Origin: Thermoprotei archaeon
Lineage (GTDB): Archaea > Thermoproteota > Thermoprotei > QMSL01 > B3-G16
DNA: 12,179 nt
NCBI GenBank assembly: GCA_003649665.1
Contig: QMSL01000028.1
Location: 1-12,179 of the forward strand
Reading direction: 5' to 3'
Part shown: in pieces, positions 6,747-12,179 of the stretch
Layout: each line of letters begins with the position of its first letter
How positions within the stretch are numbered: the stretch's first letter is position 1
Notes under the pieces: model-generated
The model's input: only the letters and a program-made list of their open reading frames with translations
What the model was told of the DNA's origin: nothing
The model's database searches: none
Position numbers and translations under genes: made by a program

Positions 6747-7300
6747 GTTATCACCTTCTTCACTCTTATTATTGGTCCAGCAATATTACTTGATCTGCCA
6801 TTAACGAATTCTATCCTTGCTAAATCCCTCCTAGAGGGAACTATCCACATTATGATATCCGCCGCTCCCTTTAGCTCATTCAATGATTTAACCTCTATAT
6901 ACGGAAAATTAAGTAAATCTGCTAATTTCTCACATAATACATTGACTTTATCGCTAGCTCCCTCATATGTAGCGATTACCTCACTTCTTACCTCCGTAGG
7001 TATATCTGATAACGGTATTTCCCTAATGAGTTTAACTCCACTAATTATCACCTTAAATGGCACTAACTCGTAGCTATATCTGTATACCTTAACGAACCTA
7101 AGCCTTCCAGGATTTCCCTTTAAGGCATCAACTATTATTACTAAATTTGCATCTAATGAGAGTGCGAGCGACGCTAGATCCTCTAATGATTGCTTTCCCC
7201 TAGTTATCCTAATACTTCCAGGTAAAACTCGAACTAGATCCTTAACAAAAGATCTTAATCTCCTACTAGGCCTTCTGCATGTCGTAATAATAATCTTCAT
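6743..7300 (-). CDS. Brix domain protein, archaeal Imp4-like ribosome biogenesis factor
   Basis: 185-residue single-domain Brix protein. Brix/Imp4 proteins bind structured rRNA and act in ribosome assembly; eukaryotic Imp4 belongs to the U3 snoRNP. The start TCRRPSRRLRSFVKDL (7-22) is the conserved Brix signature, followed by the RNA-binding-like RITRGK at 31-36, the first-half strand ANLVIIVDALKGNPGRLRFV, and the duplicated second half. Length fits archaeal Imp4-like proteins (about 160-190), which lack the extensions of eukaryotic ones. The ATG has GAGG three bases upstream and follows the L37Ae stop by 7 nt; the gene overlaps pcc1 by 4 nt. Confidence 0.9.
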   Translation of the reverse strand: MKIIITTCRRPSRRLRSFVKDLVRVLPGSIRITRGKQSLEDLASLALSLDANLVIIVDALKGNPGRLRFVKVYRYSYELVPFKVIISGVKLIREIPLSDIPTEVRSEVIATYEGASDKVNVLCEKLADLLNFPYIEVKSLNELKGAADIIMWIVPSRRDLARIEFVNGRSSNIAGPIIRVKKVIT

Positions 7301-7307
7301 TATCCTC

Positions 7308-7577
7308 TTAACGCTTTATTTTTAGCTCTCCCATTTCAAATGTCTTCCCTAGGATTGTCCTCGGTACATACGCTCCACCTGTGAATACTGCTCCGCATTT
7401 GCGACAAGTCCATATTCCAAATGCTATTCTCTTGAGCTTTCCTGGGGTTCTGCAGAAGGGACAACGCGTACTCTTATCTCTCATCTTCCTCTCTATTAAC
7501 GCTACCTTCTTCCTTAATGTGGATCCATATCTAGCTCCATAACGTCCAGCAGGCCCTACGACTTTAGTCCTTCCCAT
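7308..7577 (-). CDS. rpl37ae: 50S ribosomal protein L37Ae (eL43)
   Basis: 89-residue large-subunit zinc-ribbon protein eL43, shared by archaea and eukaryotes. It starts MGRTKVVGPAGRYGARYGSTLRKKV, rich in Gly and Arg for rRNA contact. The zinc ribbon has ligands C39 and C42 (CPFC) and C58 and C61 (CRKC), with the conserved RIAFGIWTCRKCGAVFTGGAY around them. Length is normal. GGAGG is about nine bases ahead of the ATG. It sits between Rrp42 (43 nt upstream) and the Imp4-like gene, the standard place in the archaeal exosome superoperon. Confidence 0.97.
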   Translation of the reverse strand: MGRTKVVGPAGRYGARYGSTLRKKVALIERKMRDKSTRCPFCRTPGKLKRIAFGIWTCRKCGAVFTGGAYVPRTILGKTFEMGELKIKR

Positions 7578-7620
7578 TTCTTATACCCTCCATTAACTCT
7601 TAGAAGGGTCAAACTTATTT

Positions 7621-8484
7621 TTATTCCTTCTCCTCTTTTTCTTCTCTAACTACCCACTCCACGTTTTCAAGATTCGGAAGTGGAGGTAATGCCTCCCTTA
7701 TTTTCTTAGCTGCCTTCTCAGCAAGATCTATTGCCCGGTACACTTCCTCTAGTGTTAAGGATCCTCCTATGCCCTTCTGTATTGCGCAGATCTCTCCCTT
7801 TTCATTTACTGTTAGCGTAAGTCTACAATCCATTATGTTCTCCTCTTCAAGACCTGGATCAACGATAAGTGTATCATTTATCTTCGCGATAGTTACTGAA
7901 ACAGGGCGATCTCTAACAGGCAATGGTACCCACTCATCTAAGATCTCTATGTTTTCTCCGTCGATGACCTTTACCTTAGGAATTTTGGTATCGAGTAGTG
8001 CAGCTATTGTTGCTAAGCTTGATGCATCTATCATATTTCCATCGTGGTTTAATACGTAAACATCAACATAGATAATCCATACCTTTTTACCAGGTATTAT
8101 TGCGAGATCCTCTAATGAGACGGCCCTAGAACTTCGTATGCCCCTATCTACTACCCTAGCTACCTCTATCGCATTCTCATCTGGAGGCCCTGGCTCGAAT
8201 GACGGAGATGCTAATGGTAGGAACTCAGCATTAACAATTAGTACTCCTTCGTTAGGCGTATCTGAGAAGGGAGTTCCTATCTCTGCTTTAACGCCTGCTA
8301 TTGAAATAGTATTCCCGAGCTTAACTAGTGCTGATCCCTCAGCTTTCTGAACTACCCCTGTCTCAACTGTGATGGGTCTAACCTCATCTAGTCTTCTCTC
8401 GTCTAGACGTACACCCCGCTTAAGTAACGATATTATTTTTGCTTTGTCTAGACTCGATATTATTTCTTCACTACTTCTTGCCAT
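7621..8484 (-). CDS. rrp42: Exosome complex component Rrp42
   Basis: 287-residue RNase PH-fold subunit of the archaeal RNA exosome. Rrp42 is inactive itself but alternates with Rrp41 to make the hexameric ring that degrades RNA 3' to 5' phosphorolytically and adds heteropolymeric tails; it contributes to the active site pocket. Recognised by the start of the fold ([23 protein letters not shown]), [41 protein letters not shown] at about 96-119, [17 protein letters not shown] and [15 protein letters not shown]. Length is typical (about 275). The ATG at 8484 has GGAGG seven bases upstream and overlaps the end of rrp41 by 14 nt, so ring partners are probably made in step. The C-terminal tail is short and Glu/Lys-rich. 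Confidence 0.97.
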   Translation of the reverse strand: MARSSEEIISSLDKAKIISLLKRGVRLDERRLDEVRPITVETGVVQKAEGSALVKLGNTISIAGVKAEIGTPFSDTPNEGVLIVNAEFLPLASPSFEPGPPDENAIEVARVVDRGIRSSRAVSLEDLAIIPGKKVWIIYVDVYVLNHDGNMIDASSLATIAALLDTKIPKVKVIDGENIEILDEWVPLPVRDRPVSVTIAKINDTLIVDPGLEEENIMDCRLTLTVNEKGEICAIQKGIGGSLTLEEVYRAIDLAEKAAKKIREALPPLPNLENVEWVVREEKEEKE

Positions 8485-9250
8485 AATCTTCCTCCACTTC
8501 TCTCTTCAATTCAATATACTTCCTTTTAAGAGCTTCTTTTTGAACTTCATATATTTTCATTATGCCCTTCATCGCTAGCTTTAATGCCTCCTTTATCTCC
8601 TCTGGAGAATAAACACCATCTGCTTGAAGAAGAGTTATTTGACCTAAGTTAGGCATCATAGCTACTGGCATATCTCCTTCACCATATTTATCCTCAATAT
8701 CGCACAAGTCTAGAACTATACGCCCTTCAACTTTACCAACTGCGACGGCCGCTACTAGATCCCTCATGGGTATTCCCGCATCCGCGAGAGCTACTGATGC
8801 TGCAGTAATTCCTGCAGTTCGTGTTCCTCCATCAGCTTGGAGAACCTCAATGAATAGATCGATTTCAGTTCTGGGGAAGTACTCTAAGAAGAGCGCTGGT
8901 TCTAAGGCCTCCCTTATCACCTTAGATAACTCTATCTCTCTTCTTGATGGAGCCGGTGATTTCCTCTCCATTACTGAGAAGGGCACCATATGGTATCTAC
9001 AGTATAATACTGCGCGATCAGGTAATGCTAAATGCTTCGGATGGAGCTCTTTAGGTCCGTATACTGCAGCAATTATCTTGTTTCTACCCAACTCTACATA
9101 AGCTGAACCATTTGCGTTCTTCAATACGCCTACCTCTATCTTTATAGGCCTTAGCTCATCAGGTAACCTACCATCTACCCTTCTTCCCTCATCATCTATT
9201 AGCCTTGGTGGTCTTTCCTCCTTTCTAATAGGAATTCTTGAGCTATTCAC
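8471..9250 (-). CDS. rrp41: Exosome complex exonuclease Rrp41
   Basis: 259-residue catalytic RNase PH subunit of the exosome. It pairs with Rrp42 and uses phosphate to remove nucleotides from RNA 3' ends. It shows the family start ([28 protein letters not shown]), [18 protein letters not shown], and [24 protein letters not shown]. The phosphate-binding GGTRTAG is at 141-147, and the paired catalytic acids are D187 and D193 in [15 protein letters not shown]; their six-residue spacing equals that of D182/D188 in Sulfolobus Rrp41. The C-terminus is a Lys/Glu-rich helix. Start is a GTG at 9250 with GAGGT about eight bases upstream, overlapping the rrp4 stop by 8 nt. All catalytic positions are intact, so an active enzyme is expected. 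Confidence 0.97.
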   Translation of the reverse strand: MNSSRIPIRKEERPPRLIDDEGRRVDGRLPDELRPIKIEVGVLKNANGSAYVELGRNKIIAAVYGPKELHPKHLALPDRAVLYCRYHMVPFSVMERKSPAPSRREIELSKVIREALEPALFLEYFPRTEIDLFIEVLQADGGTRTAGITAASVALADAGIPMRDLVAAVAVGKVEGRIVLDLCDIEDKYGEGDMPVAMMPNLGQITLLQADGVYSPEEIKEALKLAMKGIMKIYEVQKEALKRKYIELKREVEEDYGKK

Positions 9251-9935
9251 CTTTCTTTACCTCCTCAAGCATTCTCTTTATCCTATTGGTAAGTCCACTT
9301 ATATGAGCCTCTCTCTCAATACACTTTATTATCCTTACGGCAATCTCCTCTGCCCTCTTATCCTTAGAGTATACCCATACTCTACCGTTCTTACCAACTA
9401 CTACCTCGACTCCTAGTTCATTCTTTATTAGGGAGATCATTGATCCCTTGCGACCTATAAGCCGGGGGACTTTACTTGGATTTATTTCAACTACAGTTCC
9501 TTTCTCTATTCTTCCACAGCCTGCCTCCTTAACTGTAAGGAGTGGATCCCTTGTCTTGTCAAACGCTAAAACTTTTGCGATTATGTAGTCCCCCACATCG
9601 AAGTACTTCCTTAGGCTCTCCTTAGTTACGTCTATCGGCTTTATAAATGCATCACTAGCTTGAAGTATTGCGGTATATGGAGATGCTATATCAACCTGCC
9701 ATGAGGTTACTCCCACGTTTATTATCTTGCCTATCACTAAGTCCCCTGGACTCGGTATATACGTGCTCTTTAACGCGATTACGTTAATCACATTATTTTT
9801 TAGCTCAGCTAACCCTACTACGCTTGAATATATGTTCTGTCCTATATTGTACACATTACTTCCTAGCTTATAAGGCCCCTTAGCAAGTAACTGTCCAGGG
9901 ACTACTATCTCTCTCTGTGAAAAATATATTGCCAT
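9243..9935 (-). CDS. rrp4: Exosome RNA-binding cap protein Rrp4
   Basis: 230-residue cap subunit of the exosome that binds RNA and directs it into the Rrp41/42 ring, preferring A-rich RNA in the archaeal systems studied. Domain order: N-terminal domain (about 1-60; [18 protein letters not shown]), S1 domain (about 62-137; [23 protein letters not shown]...[14 protein letters not shown]), and KH domain (about 142-212) with the GxxG loop GRKG at 161-164. Length is typical. The ATG at 9935 follows GAGGTGA and lies 16 nt after the SBDS stop. The other cap proteins, Csl4 and DnaG, are not in this window. Confidence 0.97.
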   Translation of the reverse strand: MAIYFSQREIVVPGQLLAKGPYKLGSNVYNIGQNIYSSVVGLAELKNNVINVIALKSTYIPSPGDLVIGKIINVGVTSWQVDIASPYTAILQASDAFIKPIDVTKESLRKYFDVGDYIIAKVLAFDKTRDPLLTVKEAGCGRIEKGTVVEINPSKVPRLIGRKGSMISLIKNELGVEVVVGKNGRVWVYSKDKRAEEIAVRIIKCIEREAHISGLTNRIKRMLEEVKKGE

Positions 9936-9951
9936 TTGTCTTCACCTCACA

Positions 9952-10653
9952 TCATATGCTTTTAAGCAATCTTACCTCTCCCTCACCTCTTGTCAAGCTA
10001 TTCACCTTTTCTATTAATGTCGGCTGAAGGCCAGCAGGTATCTCTATCTCCGCTATCCACGTACCGTCTGGGAGCCAACTCTCACGTTTTATCTCTCCGA
10101 TTTTATATAGTACATTATATGCTTTCCCCACGTATTGCGCGGGTATCTTAACGGCCATTAGCGCTTTAGCTATCTTTATTGGTATTATCCGCCTTAATGC
10201 TTTTATTATCTCCATTGCTTGTTCTTCCACGCTCTTAAAGGGATCAATCGATACCTTGGCCTCGCTCATAGCATTTTCTATACGTGTAGGCGGTATTGGC
10301 GTATTAGTTCTCGGATCGACACAATTTCTGGCTATGAACATTATGACCTGTCTTCGTTTTTCCTCAAGCATCTTCCTTCTCTGTTCTGCAGTGAGTAGAA
10401 GCTCGCCTCCTTTTAAAATCTTCTCCGCTACTTTATGAACATCTGCGGTTCCAAAAACACGTCTTAGCTCCTCTTCGGAAGCCCTTAAGCCCTTCTTTGC
10501 ATCTCGATAAATCATATCATATACTAGAACCTTGGTTATATCCTTTAGTTTGCCTTCCTTGAACTTAAGTGCCTCATCGGGGTACACTATTATCTCAAAC
10601 CTCTCACCATGTGATACATACCTAGCAATAGTATACTTACCTCTCTCACTCAT
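9952..10653 (-). CDS. sdo1: Ribosome maturation protein SBDS (Sdo1 homolog)
   Basis: 233-residue SBDS protein. In eukaryotes it works with EFL1 to remove eIF6 from the 60S subunit; archaea have SBDS and aIF6 and the role is thought to be similar in late 50S maturation. The N-terminal FYSH domain (about 1-85) shows [20 protein letters not shown] and the [17 protein letters not shown] segment. The central helical domain has [30 protein letters not shown] at about 100-129. The C-terminal ferredoxin-like domain contains [17 protein letters not shown] and [21 protein letters not shown]. Length is typical for archaea. The ATG lies 1 nt after the psmA stop and its GGTGA site lies within the psmA coding end, so its translation may depend on psmA translation. 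Confidence 0.97.
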   Translation of the reverse strand: MSERGKYTIARYVSHGERFEIIVYPDEALKFKEGKLKDITKVLVYDMIYRDAKKGLRASEEELRRVFGTADVHKVAEKILKGGELLLTAEQRRKMLEEKRRQVIMFIARNCVDPRTNTPIPPTRIENAMSEAKVSIDPFKSVEEQAMEIIKALRRIIPIKIAKALMAVKIPAQYVGKAYNVLYKIGEIKRESWLPDGTWIAEIEIPAGLQPTLIEKVNSLTRGEGEVRLLKSI

Positions 10654-10654
10654 C

Positions 10655-11396
10655 TTAACTCACCTTATATTTCTCAAGTAGTTTAGCTATTTCATCTTGG
10701 CTAAGTTTCTTGAATCTCTTGGTCTTAACATCTGCTATTCCAATTTCAAGCTTTTCTGGGCTAATTCCCTTCTCTATAACTTTGTTCATTACCTTAAGTC
10801 CAAGTGCTATTGCATCATCAAGGCTCATCTTATGATCGTATTCCTTCTCTAGTATATCCCTTGCCGTTTGCTCTCCAGCGCCTATTGCATGAGCGTAGTA
10901 CTTCCTATAAGCTCCTGAGGGATCCGTACCAAATAGTTCTGGACCCTTAAAGTCTATCCCGCCTATTATAAACGCTACTCCAAATGGCCTTACGCCACCA
11001 TGTTGAGTATACATCTGCTTTATATCACATATTGCCTTAACCAGACTTTCAACGCTTATGGGCTCATCATATATCAGTCTATTTATCTGCGCCTCAAGTC
11101 TAGCCCTATTAATGAGAACTCTGGCATCGGATGGTAGACCGGAGAATACTAGACCTATATGCTCGTCTATTTGGTATATCTTATCAACTGGCTCCATGAG
11201 CCTCGTGAACTCCTTCCTCTCTGCCATCAATACAATGCCTTCCTTCACCCTAATACCTACTGCCGTAAGTCCTTTCCTAACTGCCTCATTAGCATATTCT
11301 ACTTGAAATAGCCTTCCATCAGGTGAGAATATAGTAATCGCTCTCTCACGGCCACCCTTACGGGTGGCTATCGTAGCCCATGCTTGGAGGGAACAT
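10655..11396 (-). CDS. psmA: Proteasome alpha subunit PsmA, interrupted by a 25-nt intron
   Basis: Alpha subunit of the 20S proteasome; seven form each outer ring and its gate. It is encoded in two parts: exon 1 at 11370-11396 (MFPPSMGYD) and exon 2 at 10655-11344, 238 residues when joined. The spliced N-terminus matches Thermoplasma alpha position for position: Y8, D9, R10 (gate motif), P17 and Y26. Later marks are [18 protein letters not shown] (K64 aligns with the lysine that binds ATPase HbYX tails), [39 protein letters not shown] and [19 protein letters not shown]. Without splicing, exon 2 has no in-frame ATG, GTG or TTG before 11248, which would delete 41 residues of the spliced protein, including the gate and first helix. 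ATG 11396 has an ideal GGAGG. It is the first gene of the superoperon; SBDS follows after 1 nt. Confidence 0.9.
11345..11369 (-). other. Bulge-helix-bulge (tRNA-type) mini-intron in psmA mRNA
   Basis: A 25-nt phase-0 insertion between the Asp and Arg codons of MGYD-RAIT. In RNA sense the fold is: central helix UACG (11375-11372, exon 1) with CGUG (11350-11347, intron), four pairs with one U-G wobble; bulge 1 AUA (11371-11369); inner stem GCCACCC (11368-11362) with GGGUGGC (11357-11351), seven perfect pairs closed by a GUAA loop; bulge 2 AGA (11346-11344). This is the order of the archaeal splicing endonuclease substrate. Cutting between the second and third base of each bulge removes exactly 11345-11369 and leaves GAU-AGA. 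The outer exon-exon helix is weak (C-G, then mismatches), the one departure from a full canonical motif. Processing would need the tRNA splicing endonuclease and RtcB ligase, encoded elsewhere. Confidence 0.85.
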
Positions 11397-11401
11397 GTTA
11401 A

Positions 11402-11410
11402 TCGCCTCCA
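11402..11410 (-). promoter_or_regulatory. Ribosome binding site fixing the psmA start
   Basis: On the minus strand TGGAGGCGA is present, with the GGAGG core at 11405-11409 and eight bases to the ATG at 11396. It is the best ribosome binding site in this leader and shows that translation begins in the exon 1 frame, not in the frame of exon 2. A near-identical copy, TGGAGGTGA, lies 22 nt further upstream (11424-11432). Confidence 0.8.
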
Positions 11411-11477
11411 CTAATTATCTTATTCACCTCCACTCAGCTTACTTCCAATCATCAATATTTCAAATAATTGCCAGACA

Positions 11478-11485
11478 TATATAAG
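11478..11485 (-). promoter_or_regulatory. Probable TATA box for the psmA-led superoperon
   Basis: The minus strand reads CTTATATA here, inside a TA-rich stretch (CTTATACTTATATATG), with purines and GC further upstream that could serve as BRE. Transcription would start about 22-26 nt downstream, near 11455-11459, giving a leader of about 60 nt that carries the ribosome binding site. The core is nearly symmetric, so it could also read as TATA on the plus strand; no start site data are available. Confidence 0.5.
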
Positions 11486-11549
11486 TATAAGCTCCGTATT
11501 TGTCGTCCTTCTAAAATATGCCTTCTCGCTCTCTCCCGTATATCGAAGG

Positions 11550-11557
11550 ATTTATAG
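11550..11557 (+). promoter_or_regulatory. Probable TATA box of a leaderless promoter
   Basis: ATTTATAG preceded by the purine-rich CGAAGGA (possible BRE). The TATA centre lies about 31 nt before the ATG at 11585, and no Shine-Dalgarno sequence is present between them, the usual arrangement for archaeal leaderless mRNAs that start at or very near the first codon. Confidence 0.55.
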
Positions 11558-11584
11558 CTAAGATGTAGACACTTAAGATACGAT

Positions 11585-12179
11585 ATGGTAAGGGTTATAA
11601 CCTTACTTACTGACTTCGGCATAAGGGATCCCTATGTTGCTCAAATGAAAGGCGTTATACTTTCAATAAATCCCGATACCATTATAGTTGATATAACACA
11701 TGATATAAGGCCTCATAATATAAATGAAGCTGCATTCATACTTCTTTCTGCCTACAATAAATTCCCTATAGGAACAATTCACGTTGTAGTGGTAGATCCT
11801 GGAGTTGGTACTAGACGAAAGGCGATAGTTATCGAGACTAAACGATATCTCTTTGTCGGTCCTGATAATGGCGTATTAAGCCTAGCTGCTGATCATGATG
11901 GTATAACTAACGTGTACGAGATAAAGAATGAGGTATTTATGAGAGCTAATGTCTCATATACATTCCATGGTCGTGATATATTTGCTCCAGTTGCTGCATA
12001 CTTATCGCTTGGCATAGATCCAAAATACGTAGGTCCTAAACTAAATCCACAAAGGATATCTCGATTAGCTCCTGTCAGCGCTAAGAAGCTCGGTAATATG
12101 TTCTTAGCTCATGTCCTTTACATAGATCACTTCGGAAACGTAATAACTAATGTAAGGAAGGATCAAATCCCCCAAGGGA
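11585..12179 (+). CDS. S-adenosylmethionine hydrolase / hydroxide adenosyltransferase (DUF62), 3'-partial
   Basis: First 198 residues of a DUF62 protein; the end lies beyond the window (family about 255-270 residues). The family contains SAM hydroxide adenosyltransferases, which cleave SAM to adenosine and methionine with water, and relatives of SAM-dependent fluorinase/chlorinase. Motifs seen: LLTDFGIRDPYVAQMKG at 7-23, VDITHDI at 35-41, VVVDPGVGT at 68-76, GPDNG at 92-96, TFHGRDIFAPVAAYL at 126-140 and DHFGNVITN at 181-189. The Asp-Arg-His triad described for the family maps to D71, R78 and H128. The halogenase-specific insertion is not apparent, so the hydrolase role is the better guess. 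The physiological purpose in archaea is uncertain. It is divergent from psmA and looks leaderless. Confidence 0.9.
   Translation, partial: MVRVITLLTDFGIRDPYVAQMKGVILSINPDTIIVDITHDIRPHNINEAAFILLSAYNKFPIGTIHVVVVDPGVGTRRKAIVIETKRYLFVGPDNGVLSLAADHDGITNVYEIKNEVFMRANVSYTFHGRDIFAPVAAYLSLGIDPKYVGPKLNPQRISRLAPVSAKKLGNMFLAHVLYIDHFGNVITNVRKDQIPQG

Larger units (their letters stand above)
11397..11584. other. Divergent intergenic promoter region
   Basis: This 188-nt stretch without a long ORF separates the leftward superoperon from the rightward SAM hydrolase gene. It holds the psmA leader with two tandem Shine-Dalgarno-like sites, a leftward TATA element near 11478-11485 and a rightward TATA element near 11551-11556. 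A ten-codon GTG-started frame (11398-11427, VNKIISGGD then stop) overlaps the psmA ribosome binding site; I cannot tell whether it is translated. No RNA gene or repeat array was recognised. Confidence 0.6.

Noticed and set aside
10655..11248. psmA starting at the GTG at 11248 (197 residues)
   Set aside because: The 32 codons just upstream in the same frame encode [10 protein letters not shown] through the first conserved helix of PsmA, which all alpha subunits need; this start would delete the gate and ring-contact segment.
11351..11368. GCCACCC/GGGTGGC hairpin as a transcription terminator or riboswitch
   Set aside because: It lies inside coding sequence between conserved codons, has no U-tract after it, and is better explained as the inner stem of the intron.
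11345..11369. Programmed +1 frameshift at CCG-TAA (11358-11363) instead of splicing
   Set aside because: It would add SHPKGGRE-type residues in the middle of the invariant YDRAIT motif, and the tRNA would re-pair poorly on CGT. Splicing restores the consensus exactly. Transcript data would settle it.
11345..11396. psmA as a pseudogene or a sequencing error
   Set aside because: A 25-nt insert with a perfect 7-bp hairpin, exact consensus restoration and correctly placed bulges is not what a base-calling error gives. The remaining gene is intact and the proteasome alpha subunit is expected to be essential.
11338..11409. Repeated GCGATTA near the psmA ribosome binding site and at exon 2
   Set aside because: Only seven bases, with no further similarity on either side; likely chance.

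Overview
This window comes from an archaeal chromosome, most likely a thermophilic member of the Thermoproteota (Crenarchaeota). The gene set is purely archaeal: ribosomal proteins S15, S3Ae and L37Ae, the RNA exosome, prefoldin, Pcc1, an Imp4-like Brix protein, SBDS and the proteasome alpha subunit. The sequence is AT-rich, uses AGA/AGG for Arg and ATA for Ile heavily, and mixes ATG, GTG and TTG starts behind GGAGG/GGTGA ribosome binding sites. No mobile element, CRISPR array, tRNA or rRNA gene was seen.

Layout. Positions 1-4406 (+) hold a tight rightward operon: rps15 (5' end outside the window), a RecJ-like DHH/DHHA1 nuclease, a small Pcc1-like protein (candidate Pcc2 of KEOPS), rps3ae, and a radical SAM protein of unknown function. 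It meets a leftward operon tail to tail, with an 8-base overlap of coding ends and inverted repeats at the junction. Positions 4399-11396 (-) hold an extended version of the archaeal 'exosome superoperon', in transcription order: psmA, SBDS/sdo1, rrp4, rrp41, rrp42, rpl37ae, imp4-like Brix gene, pcc1, prefoldin beta, a DUF3194-like gene, a second DHH phosphoesterase and a DUF2095-like gene. Gaps are 0-45 nt or the genes overlap. A divergent promoter region (11397-11584) separates psmA from a rightward, probably leaderless SAM hydrolase/hydroxide adenosyltransferase (DUF62) gene that runs off the window.

The main discovery is in psmA. Read straight through, it has no usable start codon: the conserved N-terminus ([10 protein letters not shown]...) is open but has no ATG, GTG or TTG in frame ahead of it. 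A strong Shine-Dalgarno site and ATG (11396) lie in another frame and encode MFPPSMGYD, then SHP and a stop. Removing 25 nt (11345-11369) joins MGYD to [10 protein letters not shown] and restores the family consensus exactly, so the spliced N-terminus aligns residue for residue with Thermoplasma alpha (Y8-D9-R10). The 25 nt and its flanks fold into an archaeal bulge-helix-bulge: a 4-bp central helix, a 3-nt bulge on each strand, and a 7-bp inner stem with a GUAA loop. Cleavage at the standard position in both bulges gives exactly this excision. I infer a tRNA-type mini-intron in the proteasome alpha mRNA, lying between the Asp and Arg codons of the YDR gating motif, in the first gene of the superoperon.

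Together the leftward genes link protein destruction (proteasome), ribosome maturation (SBDS, Imp4, L37Ae), RNA decay (Rrp4/41/42), cotranslational folding (prefoldin) and tRNA modification (Pcc1). The rightward operon pairs small-subunit ribosomal proteins with a nuclease and the second Pcc1-like protein.
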